Assembly (NCBI GenBank): GCA_030627065.1
Contig: DAOUSV010000008.1
Span: 1-20,502 of the forward strand
DNA: 20,502 nt
DNA from: Piscirickettsiaceae bacterium
GTDB taxonomy: Bacteria > Pseudomonadota > Gammaproteobacteria > Nitrosococcales > Methylophagaceae
Reading direction: 5' to 3'
Shown here: piece after piece, positions 7,827-16,838 of the stretch
Numbering within the stretch: the first letter of the stretch is position 1
Layout: each line of letters begins with the position of its first letter
Position numbers and translations under genes: made by a program
Notes under the pieces: model-generated
What the model saw: only the letters and a program-made list of their open reading frames with translations
Database searches by the model: none
Told to the model about the DNA's origin: nothing

Positions 7827-8550
7827 TTATTTTCTCTTTTGTTACCGGTTTATTTGCCAATGCCGTTGGGAATAATCGTTTTGTCTGCCACTTATGGGAA
7901 AGCGGTGTTAACGGCACGGTTCGCTTTGTTGCCACTATGATACTGACTCCAGAAAATATCGGCCAGAATCGTTTTCCCCATCGCTCCATCGGCGCTAGTT
8001 TAACAAACCACTTCTCAGAATAAACAGGCGGGCGAAATAATACTTTCTCTGTGGCAATAATTTCAAAGTTTAATAATGATAACCAATCATTTACACGTGA
8101 CTTTCTAAAGAAGTGACCATTCCACGGCGGCACATCTTGCCACGAAAGCAAGCTTCGCAATCCCCACCAGCTCCACGGATTAAAGCAACAAAGAATAACG
8201 GTGCCATCAGCAACTAATACTCGCTCAACCTCACGTAGGACTTGATGCGGATCATCCGAGAACTCTAAAACATGAACCAAAAGCAATGTATCCAATCTGT
8301 AGCATTTGAACGGCAAAGCCTCGTTATCGCCAGCAATATCCGCAGAAGATGCCATCACTTTTTGGCTTTTAGCGCCAGAAACCGTCGGTAATATTGCTTG
8401 CTTTGCACCGAGTTGAACTTGGTAATCACCATGAAAATGTTGGACAAGTGACTGCAATACAAAACGTTCTTGCTCTAAAACATGTTGACCTAATGAACTT
8501 TTCCACCAATCAGGCATTATTTTTTCTGTATCCGTCTTATAATCAACCAT
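7819..8550 (-). CDS. SAM-dependent methyltransferase-like protein (YafS-type)
   Basis: About 243 residues of the Methyltransf_11 type. The fold is recognised from the LDTLLLVHVLEFSDDPHQVLREVERVLVADG segment, where post-motif II and III helices and the strand TVILCCFNPWSWWG follow. The N-terminal glycine motif I is degenerate (VQLGAKQ), so activity is uncertain. It occupies the place of E. coli yafS, between gloB and rnhA; substrate unknown. Two ATG starts exist, at 8556 and 8550. GGAG is 8 bases from the second and 2 from the first, so 8550 is preferred. Divergent from gloB with a gap of only about 20-26 bases, so promoters must overlap the coding regions. Confidence 0.82.
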   Translation of the reverse strand: MVDYKTDTEKIMPDWWKSSLGQHVLEQERFVLQSLVQHFHGDYQVQLGAKQAILPTVSGAKSQKVMASSADIAGDNEALPFKCYRLDTLLLVHVLEFSDDPHQVLREVERVLVADGTVILCCFNPWSWWGLRSLLSWQDVPPWNGHFFRKSRVNDWLSLLNFEIIATEKVLFRPPVYSEKWFVKLAPMERWGKRFWPIFSGVSIIVATKRTVPLTPLSHKWQTKRLFPTALANKPVTKEKING

Positions 8551-8576
8551 ACTCATAACTCCAACGGCAATAAACC

Positions 8577-9347
8577 ATGCTCAATATACATGCTATCCCA
8601 GCTTTTAATGATAATTATATCTGGTTAATCCAAGTGCCTAATTCTCAAAAGGTATTAATTGTTGATCCGGGTGATGCCCAGCCTGTTCTTGATGCAATTA
8701 AACAGCACCACCTTGAGCCAGCAGCATTATTAATTACACACGGTTGCCATGATCATATTGATGGTATCTCGTCATTGCTTGAGCATTATGATTTGCCTGT
8801 TTATGGCTCAGAGAACGAAAAAATTCCTCATTTAACGCAGATTGTTAGTGAAAATGAGCGACTTCAGATTGAAGGGGTGTTTCCCAACATTACCGTGCTA
8901 GAAGTGCCTGGACATACCAAAGGTCACATCGCTTTCTTAATTGAAGATAGCTTATTTTGTGGCGATACTTTATTTGGTGCAGGTTGTGGACGGCTTCATA
9001 GCGGTACGGCAGAACAGCTTTACACATCATTACAAAAAATTGCTCAATTACCACCTCACACCAAGATTTATGGCGCTCATGAATACACCCAAGCTAATCT
9101 TCGTTTTGCCGCGACGGTTGAGCCTAGTAATATTGCGATTCAACAACGTATTAAAGACACTCTAAATATCCGACAAAAAGAAATGCCAAGCCTACCATCA
9201 GACTTAGCATTAGAACTTGCTACTAATCCATTTTTACGCTGTCACCATGCTAATGTGATTCATTCTGTTGAACAGTTTTCAGAACAAAAACTAACTGGTG
9301 ATATCGCCGTATTTACCGCATTACGAGCATGGAAAGATCAGTTTTAA
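8577..9347 (+). CDS. gloB: Hydroxyacylglutathione hydrolase (glyoxalase II) with altered metal motif
   Basis: A 256-residue metallo-beta-lactamase-fold enzyme that hydrolyses S-lactoylglutathione to lactate and glutathione, completing methylglyoxal detoxification. The family motif T-H-x-H-x-D-H is here T54-H55-G-C57-H-D59-H60, so the second His is Cys (codon TGC at 8745-8747). Other ligands are intact: His113 (PGHTKGH), Asp130 (FCGDTLFGAGCGRL), His168 (YGAHEYT). The C-terminal substrate-binding domain has NPFLRCHH and ends FTALRAWKDQF, as usual. Length and the rest are typical, so the gene is not decayed. Cysteine can bind zinc or iron, so activity may be kept with changed metal preference. 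The Shine-Dalgarno sequence is weak. Ends 4 bases into the convergent lipoprotein gene. Confidence 0.95.
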   Translation: MLNIHAIPAFNDNYIWLIQVPNSQKVLIVDPGDAQPVLDAIKQHHLEPAALLITHGCHDHIDGISSLLEHYDLPVYGSENEKIPHLTQIVSENERLQIEGVFPNITVLEVPGHTKGHIAFLIEDSLFCGDTLFGAGCGRLHSGTAEQLYTSLQKIAQLPPHTKIYGAHEYTQANLRFAATVEPSNIAIQQRIKDTLNIRQKEMPSLPSDLALELATNPFLRCHHANVIHSVEQFSEQKLTGDIAVFTALRAWKDQF

Positions 9348-9769
9348 TCGTGGTGCTTTTTACCTTTTCCTTTGCCATGTCCTTTTCCAGGATGATCTTT
9401 TTTATTAACATGTTTGCGATCGCTGTCTTTATATGACCATAGCTTATTAGGAACGACCTTTTTATTTGTATCGTACCAACCATTATCTAAATTAACGCTA
9501 GCCTGCCAGTCACCATTGCGATAACGGAAATAAAGACCATCATCAAAATAGACTTCACTTTTACCAATTACAATATAAGCGCCCAAACCAGAGTCATAGC
9601 TCATATCCTTTTTGTGGTGTTTATGGCGATAACCATGAGCAGGAGCATGAGGTGGTGGGCCACTTTTATAGGTTGAACGGTCGGAGTCATCATAGCGAAC
9701 TCCGGCGGTGTCAATACAGCCTGTTAATACAATAATTGCCGTTACAAGGAGTGCGATTTTTATTTTCAT
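9344..9769 (-). CDS. His/Lys-rich putative lipoprotein
   Basis: A 141-residue protein of unknown function. A lipoprotein signal peptide ends in the lipobox LTGC with Cys18 as the lipidated residue. The +2 residue is Ile, so outer-membrane sorting is expected. A first low-complexity segment (about 40-60) is rich in Pro and His (PPPHAPAHGYRHKHHKK). The centre (about 70-115) has alternating aromatic residues (VYFDDGLYFRYRNGDW), as in small beta-rich proteins. The tail is again His/Lys/Gly-rich (GKGHGKGKGKKHHD). Such ends suggest metal or polyanion binding, but that is inference. A good GAGG Shine-Dalgarno sequence precedes the ATG. The stop overlaps the convergent gloB stop. Confidence 0.85.
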   Translation of the reverse strand: MKIKIALLVTAIIVLTGCIDTAGVRYDDSDRSTYKSGPPPHAPAHGYRHKHHKKDMSYDSGLGAYIVIGKSEVYFDDGLYFRYRNGDWQASVNLDNGWYDTNKKVVPNKLWSYKDSDRKHVNKKDHPGKGHGKGKGKKHHD

Positions 9770-9791
9770 AATATCCTCTTTTTCTTAGTTG

Positions 9792-9828
9792 AAAAAAAGC
9801 CTGTAAAGAGTCAGAATCAATACAGGCT
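9792..9828 (-). terminator. Rho-independent terminator after mscS
   Basis: On the minus strand the stem AGCCTGTA/TACAGGCT (arms at 9821-9828 and 9798-9805) is followed by a run of seven T (9792-9798). It ends the DUF2797-pyrD-mscS operon before the lipoprotein gene. Confidence 0.85.
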
Positions 9829-9853
9829 ATTTTAAATGATAATGAATAAATAT

Positions 9854-10648
9854 CTACTTATCCGTATGCACATCCATTTGAGGATAAGGAATTGAAATTC
9901 CTTCTTTATCAAACGTTAGTTTAATTTGCTCAATCAAATCAGAGCGTACACCCCAATAATCTGCACTTTTCACCCAAGGGCGAACATTAAAATTTACACT
10001 GCTATCAGCTAACTCAGCCACTGCAACCGCAGGTACCGGCTCGTCTAATACTAATTCATGTGCAGTTAAAATATCTTCCATAATTTTCTTGGCTTTTAAC
10101 ATATCATCGTCATAGCCAATACCAAATACCATGTCAATACGACGTGTTTCACGTGCCGAATAATTAGTGATTGCTCCTGCGTAGATTTGACCATTAGGAA
10201 CAATGATTTCACGATTATCGCCTGTTTTCATTTTAGTGCTAAAAATGCTTATTTCTTCAACAACACCGACAACACCACCAGCTTCAATAAAGTCACCTAA
10301 TTTAAATGGGCGGAATACAATCATCATCACGCCTGCTGCAAAATTTTGTAATGATCCTTGTAATGCTAGACCAATTGCCAAACCTGCCGCACCAATTAAA
10401 GCGATAAATGAAGTCGTATCAACTCCTAATTGATCAAGCGCCGCAATAAAGACGAACAGCAATAACGCTGCATTAGTGATCGAACTCGCAAAGTTAACCA
10501 AAATAGGGTCAAGATCAGAACGAACCATCATTTTACGAATGAACTTCACTATTAATTTAACAACAATACGACCGATAATAACAATCGCAATCGCAATCGC
10601 AATACTCACTAGCCATTCCATTACGATACTTCCATTTCCTGCTTCCAT
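9854..10648 (-). CDS. mscS: Small-conductance mechanosensitive channel, MscS family
   Basis: A 264-residue inner-membrane channel that opens on hypo-osmotic shock. Three membrane segments are seen at about 8-30, 48-70 and 75-110. The pore helix TM3 has the characteristic Gly/Ala-rich sequence GAAGLAIGLALQGSLQNFAAG. The beta domain (FRPFKLGDFIEAGGVVG, VPNGQIYAGAITNYS) and the C-terminal cytoplasmic cage ending ISIPYPQMDVH follow as in E. coli MscS. It is slightly shorter than the 286-residue E. coli protein. The start at 10648 has GAGG 8 bases upstream; an internal ATG ten codons later also has a good GGAAG. It begins 2 bases after pyrD, so translation is probably coupled. Confidence 0.93.
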   Translation of the reverse strand: MEAGNGSIVMEWLVSIAIAIAIVIIGRIVVKLIVKFIRKMMVRSDLDPILVNFASSITNAALLLFVFIAALDQLGVDTTSFIALIGAAGLAIGLALQGSLQNFAAGVMMIVFRPFKLGDFIEAGGVVGVVEEISIFSTKMKTGDNREIIVPNGQIYAGAITNYSARETRRIDMVFGIGYDDDMLKAKKIMEDILTAHELVLDEPVPAVAVAELADSSVNFNVRPWVKSADYWGVRSDLIEQIKLTFDKEGISIPYPQMDVHTDK

Positions 10649-10650
10649 GT

Positions 10651-11673
10651 TTACTTCCTCATTTCTATTGTTTTAACAATATCACTAATTAATTTAGGTC
10701 CTTGATAGATGAAGCCACTATAAATCTGAACCAAATCTGCACCTGCATTCAGTTTTTTAACGGCATCATCACCCGACATAATCCCACCTGCCGCAATAAT
10801 CGGCAAGTTTTCTACCAGACTTTTTCTGAATTGGCTCACAATTTCTGTCGATTTTTCAAAAACAGGCTGACCACTTAAGCCGCCAGCTTCATCACCATGC
10901 AATAAACCATCAACACCTTCTCGGCTCATCGTCGTATTCGTTGCTATCACTGCATCAATCTCAAACTGATTAAATGCTTGAGCTAATTCTTCAACTTCTT
11001 CAACACTCAAATCTGGTGCCACTTTCACTGCCATTGGCACATATCGACCATGCTGTTGCTGCAGTTTAGCCTGCTCTTCTTTGAGCGCCCCTAACAATTG
11101 ATTTAACGACTCACCAAACTGCAATGTTCGTAAGCCCGGCGTATTTGGCGATGAAATATTAATCGTGACATAATCGGCATAAGAGTAAACCTTCTTCAAG
11201 CCGATTAAATAATCATCAACAGCCTTTTCAACCGGCGTATCAAAGTTCTTACCTATATTAATACCGATAATCGCATCTGTTTGAGCTACTTTTACTTGCT
11301 CGATCAAATGTTCAACACCTAGATTATTAAAGCCCATTCGGTTAATAATGGCTTGTGCTTCTGGTAAGCGAAATAAACGTGGTTTTGGGTTGCCTTCTTG
11401 CGGTCTCGGCGTGACAGTACCAATCTCAACAAAACCAAAACCAACCGCAGCTAATGCCTCGATATAATCTCCATTTTTATCCAAGCCAGCGGCTAAGCCA
11501 ACAGGGTTAGAGAATTTAAGCCCCATGACATTAACAGGAGTTACAGGCTCTTTTGGATACATGATCGAGGACAGACCGCTCATCTCGAGTATATTAAGCC
11601 CTTTTAAACCTAAATGATGTGCCTTTTCTGCATCTAATTGAAACATCAATGTGCGTAGTAATTTATACAACAT
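10651..11673 (-). CDS. pyrD: Dihydroorotate dehydrogenase (quinone), class 2
   Basis: A 340-residue membrane-associated flavoprotein that oxidises dihydroorotate to orotate in pyrimidine synthesis, passing electrons to quinone. The N-terminal amphipathic helices that bind the membrane and quinone (MLYKLLRTLMFQLDAEKAHH) mark class 2. FMN and substrate motifs include NPVGLAAGLDKNG, MGFNNLGV and IGINIGKN. The catalytic base Ser175 is in NISSPNTPGLR. C-terminal phosphate-binding loops are IAAGGIMSG and VQIYSGFIYQGP. The start codon shares one base with the stop of the upstream gene (TAATG), so translation is coupled. Confidence 0.97.
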   Translation of the reverse strand: MLYKLLRTLMFQLDAEKAHHLGLKGLNILEMSGLSSIMYPKEPVTPVNVMGLKFSNPVGLAAGLDKNGDYIEALAAVGFGFVEIGTVTPRPQEGNPKPRLFRLPEAQAIINRMGFNNLGVEHLIEQVKVAQTDAIIGINIGKNFDTPVEKAVDDYLIGLKKVYSYADYVTINISSPNTPGLRTLQFGESLNQLLGALKEEQAKLQQQHGRYVPMAVKVAPDLSVEEVEELAQAFNQFEIDAVIATNTTMSREGVDGLLHGDEAGGLSGQPVFEKSTEIVSQFRKSLVENLPIIAAGGIMSGDDAVKKLNAGADLVQIYSGFIYQGPKLISDIVKTIEMRK

Positions 11674-12509
11674 TATTCACTCACCATGGTGACTTGGTAG
11701 CCACTAAATTTACGTATATTCAACACGCCTGTATCTAAAATTAAATACTGACCTTTTATGCCTTTTAGCACACCACTAATTTCTGCCGTTTTATCAAAAT
11801 TAAAGGATGTCACTTTTTCTGGATACTGCTGGACAGGGTAATCAATAGCCAGCACATCCTTATCCAACAATGGAAAAATGGCTTGTTCACCAAAACGTTG
11901 TTGTAATGCGTCGATCTCTGCACGACATTCAGCCATTAATTCATCTCTCTTAGCATGCAAGTCCATCGGCTCGGCAAGCCCTTTCAACATTTTACGCCAG
12001 TCAGTTCGATCTGATACATGGGCTTTAAATATCATTTCCACTAAACCCGATTGATAACGTGTTTTCACTCGGAATATTGGCAATGCTTGAATAGCACCTT
12101 GATCAAGCCAACGCGTCGGTACTTGGTCAATACGTGTAATGCCGACTTTAACACCGGAACTATTAGCCAGATAAACAATATGATCTTTCATACAGAATTG
12201 TTCGGCCCAATCCGGCTCACGACATGTTCCAGCATCATAATGGCAAGTCTCCGGCTTCATAATGCACAGGTCACATCTTGCTAAGCTCTGAGAGCATGGA
12301 TAGCAAAAACCACCACTGTAACTTTTTCGCGTTATTCGATCACAAGCCTGACAATGAATTTCACCAGTATGTACTAAGGTTATTTTTTGACCCAACAGCG
12401 GATTCATATCCACTCGTTGCTCACCCAATACCATTTGATAATCTGCTTGCGTTTGTCCCGCTGGCAACATTACTGCCATTTTCGATAATAAACCTTGAAC
12501 TTTATTCAC
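11673..12509 (-). CDS. DUF2797 family protein with Cys-rich zinc-binding region
   Basis: A 278-residue protein of unknown function. The N-terminal part resembles a beta domain. Residues 53-96 contain eight cysteines in CxxC-like pairs (Cys53/56, 69/72, 79/82, 89 and 96), likely binding zinc. A segment IVYLANSSGVKVGITR follows, recalling the start of a GIY-YIG-like fold. A DALQQRFGEQAIFPL helix and a C-terminal beta region end the protein. GTG start at 12509 is supported by AGGA 8 bases upstream. It leads the operon with pyrD and mscS. Association with pyrD is, as far as I recall, seen in other gammaproteobacteria; its role there is not known to me. Confidence 0.87.
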   Translation of the reverse strand: MNKVQGLLSKMAVMLPAGQTQADYQMVLGEQRVDMNPLLGQKITLVHTGEIHCQACDRITRKSYSGGFCYPCSQSLARCDLCIMKPETCHYDAGTCREPDWAEQFCMKDHIVYLANSSGVKVGITRIDQVPTRWLDQGAIQALPIFRVKTRYQSGLVEMIFKAHVSDRTDWRKMLKGLAEPMDLHAKRDELMAECRAEIDALQQRFGEQAIFPLLDKDVLAIDYPVQQYPEKVTSFNFDKTAEISGVLKGIKGQYLILDTGVLNIRKFSGYQVTMVSE

Positions 12510-12589
12510 TCAAATTATCCTGAAAATTAAATTTACCGACTATATTAACGCAGTCTTGAAATCCACAAACAAATAAAGTTCAACGCTTA

Positions 12590-14368
12590 TTACTTTTTCC
12601 CCATATTAATCGCAGCACGTAATTTTGCAGGCTTTAATGGTTTATGCAATAAAATCAGACCGCTATCTTTCGCTTGTTGCAATCTATCTGGCGCGGTATC
12701 ACCTGTAATTAAAATTGCTGGCACACTGTGATTTAACTGCAAACGAAGTTGTTCAATAACATCAATTCCTGTTACGTTTTCTCTAAGCCGAAAATCTGAA
12801 ATAATGACATCTGGCACAAATGACTTACAAATATTTTCCGCCTCATCAAGGTTAGATGCCGTTTCAATATCACAACCCCACTGTTCAAGAACAAGTCTTG
12901 TTGCTACTAATATCGACTTATCATCATCAATCACAATGATTTTACTTCCTGACAGTCTATCTGTTTTTTTAGCTGTTTCTATTTTCTGCGGGCTAATTAA
13001 CGTGGGATCGACTCGTCGTACTTTCACCCTTACTAACGTGCCTCGACCTTCCTGAGAATGCATAGAAAACGAATGGCCCAGTATTTTTGTTTCACGGCAA
13101 ACTATCGCCAAACCTAGACCTAAACCTTGTTGACGATCACGCTCAATATTATTAATTTGATAAAACTCATCAAAGATAAAGTTCATCTCTGATTCCGCAA
13201 CACCAATGCCGGTGTCCCATATTTCAATCCAAATTTCATTATCTTCTTTTCGACAACGACAATTAAGTAACACTCCACCTTTATTGGTATATTTAATCGC
13301 ATTACTTAATAAATTTCGTAATGTATTTTCTAATAAGGCTCTATCACTATATACCCAACTTTGCTGACATCGTATTCGCAAGTCTAAACCTTTATCTTTT
13401 GCAATATCATCAAAATTCTGTGCTAAACGTTTCACCAGTACTGAAGCATCTAGTGCTTCAAAATTTGGTTTAATGATGCCAGCATCTAAACGACTGATAT
13501 CCAATAACGACGTTAATAAACCATTTAATGATGAAATAGATTCTTTCAAATACGCCAATGTATCTTTACCGCGAGGTGATAATTTTTCAGCATTAAGGGC
13601 TTCTGAAAACAACTCTAAAGCATGAACAGGCTGTCTAAGATCGTGACTAGCTGAGGCAAGAAACCGAGTTTTTCTTTTATTGGCTTCTTCAGCATCTCTA
13701 TTACTCATTTTTAATTTCTCAACCAGCTCATTATTTTCAAACCGAAGTTGAATAGAAGACAATATAGATCGCTGTGCTAACCTCGCTACCGCATAACTAA
13801 TAAGGATAGTAACAGCGGGAATAAGTGCCAATAGTTTATATTCTGTATCTGTTTGTAAAAACAAATGAACAGACGTCATGCCTAACGCTGGAAACATTAG
13901 GGCATAGAAGCTTGGCAACCAATGCGATGTTACAGTTAAAGCGCCAAATGTTATGTACATAATAAACATTAATATAAAAAGTTGAAGGACTATTGACAAA
14001 TCAGGTGTGAAAAACAAAACAGCAACAAGGCCATATAACAGGCCTAAAAAGAACTCACCAATTGTAAAATAATTTCCCCAACGTATTGCTTCTTCAGGGC
14101 TTAATTGTTGTTTTAAAAACTGTGTCGCTTGCCAATACGAGATTACCCGGACTAGCAAAATAGTCGCAAGCCATAATAGGGCGGTAATATTATTTACATG
14201 ATCCAATAAAATGAAAATAAAGATACAAGCAACCAAAGACATCCGAAGTGATAGTGTTTTTTTATTTTGATATACAAACCGAGCGGCCTCAGCAAGTGTT
14301 TCAACACTGTACTGTTCTTGATTAGCCGTAAAGACCTTTTGTATAAATGAAATTATTGTTTGTTTCAC
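12590..14368 (-). CDS. Membrane hybrid histidine kinase co-transcribed with TonB receptor
   Basis: A 592-residue kinase. About 40-205 holds six or seven membrane helices with little periplasmic sequence, so the signal is likely membrane-borne or relayed by a partner. A coiled coil leads to the H-box SASHDLRQPVHAL with His242. The HATPase has NLLSNAIKYT, DTGIGVAESE and GLGLGLAI motifs. A C-terminal receiver (about 470-590) has phospho-acceptor Asp525 (VIISDFRLREN) and ends HKPLKPAKLR. The SHDLRQP-type H-box with a terminal receiver is typical of kinases paired with LuxR/NarL-family regulators, and one lies at 17265-17906. The GTG start is 3 bases after the receptor stop with little Shine-Dalgarno sequence, so translation depends on the receptor gene. 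It may sense receptor-delivered ligand. Confidence 0.92.
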   Translation of the reverse strand: MKQTIISFIQKVFTANQEQYSVETLAEAARFVYQNKKTLSLRMSLVACIFIFILLDHVNNITALLWLATILLVRVISYWQATQFLKQQLSPEEAIRWGNYFTIGEFFLGLLYGLVAVLFFTPDLSIVLQLFILMFIMYITFGALTVTSHWLPSFYALMFPALGMTSVHLFLQTDTEYKLLALIPAVTILISYAVARLAQRSILSSIQLRFENNELVEKLKMSNRDAEEANKRKTRFLASASHDLRQPVHALELFSEALNAEKLSPRGKDTLAYLKESISSLNGLLTSLLDISRLDAGIIKPNFEALDASVLVKRLAQNFDDIAKDKGLDLRIRCQQSWVYSDRALLENTLRNLLSNAIKYTNKGGVLLNCRCRKEDNEIWIEIWDTGIGVAESEMNFIFDEFYQINNIERDRQQGLGLGLAIVCRETKILGHSFSMHSQEGRGTLVRVKVRRVDPTLISPQKIETAKKTDRLSGSKIIVIDDDKSILVATRLVLEQWGCDIETASNLDEAENICKSFVPDVIISDFRLRENVTGIDVIEQLRLQLNHSVPAILITGDTAPDRLQQAKDSGLILLHKPLKPAKLRAAINMGKK

Positions 14369-14371
14369 TGT

Positions 14372-16621
14372 CTAAAACTTCATACTTGCCGTAAGGCCAA
14401 AAGTACGCTCTACAGGAGCCTTGGTTAAAGTTTGAAATTGCTGATAACCTAATTTAGTCGGTAAATAACCAGCGGCTTCTGCCGGATTTGGTAATAGTGA
14501 TGCACTACTTGGATCATCATTATCAAATAAGTTCTTTACCCAAAGTGTAAGTGAATATTTTTTGCTTTCCATACCTGTATTCACGTTAACAATAGTTCGA
14601 TCAGGGAGCATGGGAGAGTCATCAATAAAGCTAGCCGATTGCTCTGATTGATAGAACACATCTATTCTTGATTTCCAGTCAAAACGAGTCGTAATCCTCG
14701 GCTTCACATACTGCACTGAAGCATTTGCCGTCCATTCCGAAACATACTGCATAGAATTTCCATCTAATACAGGATCCAAGCCAATAATCGATAGTGCATC
14801 AAATGTGTATTTATCATATCTTGCATCGGTGTAACTTAGTCCTGCTGTCAAACCCCAGTTTTTAGCTGGCTTTGCTGCAAGCTCTAGTTCAAAACCTTTA
14901 GAAGATGATTCTCCAATATTGGCATTTAATAAAGCTTGATTAACACCTAATGCTCGTACAATCTGATCGTCCCATTTAATAAGAAAAACAGCTAAATTAG
15001 CTGTAATACGATTATTTAACCACGATGTTTTAATACCAACTTCATAGTTCATACTCTTTTCTTCATCAAATGTTCGCTCATCGGCAGATGGAACTCGACC
15101 ACCAAATGTTGAGGTGTTAAAGCCCCCAGATTTAACCGCTTTAGCAATACTGCCATAAATCATTGCACTATTCGTCAACGGGTAATCCAACACGACTTTA
15201 GGTGTGAAATTATTAAAAATCGCATCGTCTTTAAAACGTCCTGTAGATAATGTTATTAAATTTGTATCAACAACATCCACTTCTTTTCGTTCGTAGGCAT
15301 ATCGACTCGATAATGTTAAGCCTAACTTATTTGTTACGTCGAAACCTATAGAACCAAAAACCGCCCAATTCTGGGTCGAAGCATTACTCTTCGATAAAAT
15401 ATTAGGGGATAAAGCAGTTGCTAATGGCCCTAAAACTGCTTCAGATACAAATTCATCACGCGTTATTCTATCTTTATTCAAATGATAGAAGTAAATGCCA
15501 GTCATCCAGCGAATAGGCTGATCAAAAGATGTTAACCTGAACTCTTGGCTAAATTCATCTTGTTCTACTTTTTCTGAAGATGTTCCGATTCTTCTTGCTT
15601 CATAGTCACTGTCATACCTTGATTTTAAAGATAAGTCGTTATAGCCCGTAATCAAGGTTAATGTCACCTGCTCAAGATCTAAATCAGCTCGTAAAGAAGA
15701 TGTGAAATTATCTCGTTCATGATACCCGGGTGTAACAGCAAATTTATTAGTCAAACTCGGTAATTCACCATCATGAAATTGATAGTCATTAAAGATAAAA
15801 GGCAATGGCGGTGCGAGCTGATTAGAGCTAAATCCAGCATTATTTCCTACGAATTGAAACGCCTCATCACCATCATTGGTATTTTCCATAGCAATTTTGA
15901 AGTCCACCTCTAAATTATCGCTAGGCAATGCTAATAATGATAGTGAATAAACATTACTTTGCTTGTCATCAAGCTTGCTTCCTGTCAGTTCGTTATCATA
16001 AAGCCCATCAAAACTTGAGTGAGCAACACTGCCTCGATAAAACAGCGTATCTTTCATAATTACACCGCTATGTGAAAGATTTGCCTTTTTACGCCCATAA
16101 TTACCAAGCGTTAGTTTCAGTTTTCCTGAACTCTCATTAGTCGGTCGCTTGCTAATATAATTAATTGCACCTGCAAACGTATTACGTCCATACAATGCAC
16201 TTTGAGGACCTCTGGCAATTTCTATACGCTCAATATCTTCGCTCAGTAACGCATTCATCAACTCCCTTGATTCTTGATAAACACCATCAATAAAAAAACC
16301 GACATTCGATTCTCCTATAATTGTATTTGCACCGCGAATAACTGGATTACCAACTCTCCCGCCAAGCAAGGTGATGTAAGTAAACCCAGGTGTTAATAAA
16401 GAAATATCTTCAATATTCTGAATATTTGCATTTTCGATTTTCTGTGCTGAAAAAGCGGTGATCGCAGCAAAAGTCTCTTGCAAAACCTCTTCCCGCTTTT
16501 GAATAGTGACGGTCATTTCATCTAATTGAAAATGTTCTATCTTCTCACCTTCAGCATAAGCACTAAGATGAAAGAATAAAACTGGGCAACAGATCAAACT
16601 AATTATGATTTTTTTATACAT
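14372..16621 (-). CDS. TonB-dependent outer-membrane receptor
   Basis: A 749-residue outer-membrane transporter. A Sec signal peptide ends at about AYA-EG (residue 23). A TonB-box-like stretch DEMTVTIQKREE follows at about 34-45. The plug domain (about 47-165) contains VRG-type and RIEIARGPQSALYGRNTFAGAINYISKRP motifs. The remaining beta-barrel has alternating aromatic strands and ends in Phe (LTASMKF), the outer-membrane assembly signal. It belongs to the OMR family (DEVVVTAQKREE-like N-terminus) with many substrates: sugars, siderophores, vitamins. The ligand cannot be told from sequence. It is the first gene of an operon with the hybrid kinase. The Shine-Dalgarno sequence is weak. It is probably controlled by the nearby NarL-type regulator through the G-rich site at 16745. 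Confidence 0.95.
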   Translation of the reverse strand: MYKKIIISLICCPVLFFHLSAYAEGEKIEHFQLDEMTVTIQKREEVLQETFAAITAFSAQKIENANIQNIEDISLLTPGFTYITLLGGRVGNPVIRGANTIIGESNVGFFIDGVYQESRELMNALLSEDIERIEIARGPQSALYGRNTFAGAINYISKRPTNESSGKLKLTLGNYGRKKANLSHSGVIMKDTLFYRGSVAHSSFDGLYDNELTGSKLDDKQSNVYSLSLLALPSDNLEVDFKIAMENTNDGDEAFQFVGNNAGFSSNQLAPPLPFIFNDYQFHDGELPSLTNKFAVTPGYHERDNFTSSLRADLDLEQVTLTLITGYNDLSLKSRYDSDYEARRIGTSSEKVEQDEFSQEFRLTSFDQPIRWMTGIYFYHLNKDRITRDEFVSEAVLGPLATALSPNILSKSNASTQNWAVFGSIGFDVTNKLGLTLSSRYAYERKEVDVVDTNLITLSTGRFKDDAIFNNFTPKVVLDYPLTNSAMIYGSIAKAVKSGGFNTSTFGGRVPSADERTFDEEKSMNYEVGIKTSWLNNRITANLAVFLIKWDDQIVRALGVNQALLNANIGESSSKGFELELAAKPAKNWGLTAGLSYTDARYDKYTFDALSIIGLDPVLDGNSMQYVSEWTANASVQYVKPRITTRFDWKSRIDVFYQSEQSASFIDDSPMLPDRTIVNVNTGMESKKYSLTLWVKNLFDNDDPSSASLLPNPAEAAGYLPTKLGYQQFQTLTKAPVERTFGLTASMKF

Positions 16622-16675
16622 ACAGTCTATTCATATCCAATCTAAAAACACTCCGTAATTTATCTAAATTTAGTA

Positions 16676-16702
16676 AGCATAAGATTCTATAAAGTGTTTC
16701 AA
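16676..16702 (-). promoter_or_regulatory. Possible promoter of TonB receptor operon
   Basis: On the minus strand TTGAAA (16697-16702) and TATGCT (16676-16681) are separated by 14-15 bp, slightly short. The non-optimal spacing would fit activator dependence, with the G-rich site about 50 bp upstream. Confidence 0.3.
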
Positions 16703-16744
16703 GAGTGACTTAATGATTGTACCGTTATTAATTTCATTAATCCT

Positions 16745-16766
16745 CCCCCTCTTATGGGGGGGGGGG
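16745..16766. promoter_or_regulatory. G/C-rich inverted repeat merged with an 11-G tract (candidate operator)
   Basis: CCCCC (16745-16749), a short A/T spacer TCTTAT, then eleven G (16756-16766). It lies about 125 bp upstream of the receptor start codon. The pattern CCCCT-N7-GGGG matches the repeat upstream of the response regulator (17976-17991), so it may be that regulator's binding site. The homopolymer is long enough to be prone to slippage. Confidence 0.5.
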
Positions 16767-16838
16767 TAATTATTCTCGATTATCATGCTTAAATTACATA
16801 ATCTACTTTTGAGGATATAAAAATGGAGCCAATGTTAT

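Noticed and set aside
8941..9165. Plus-strand 74-residue ORF inside gloB
   Set aside because: Out-of-frame shadow of an intact, conserved gene.
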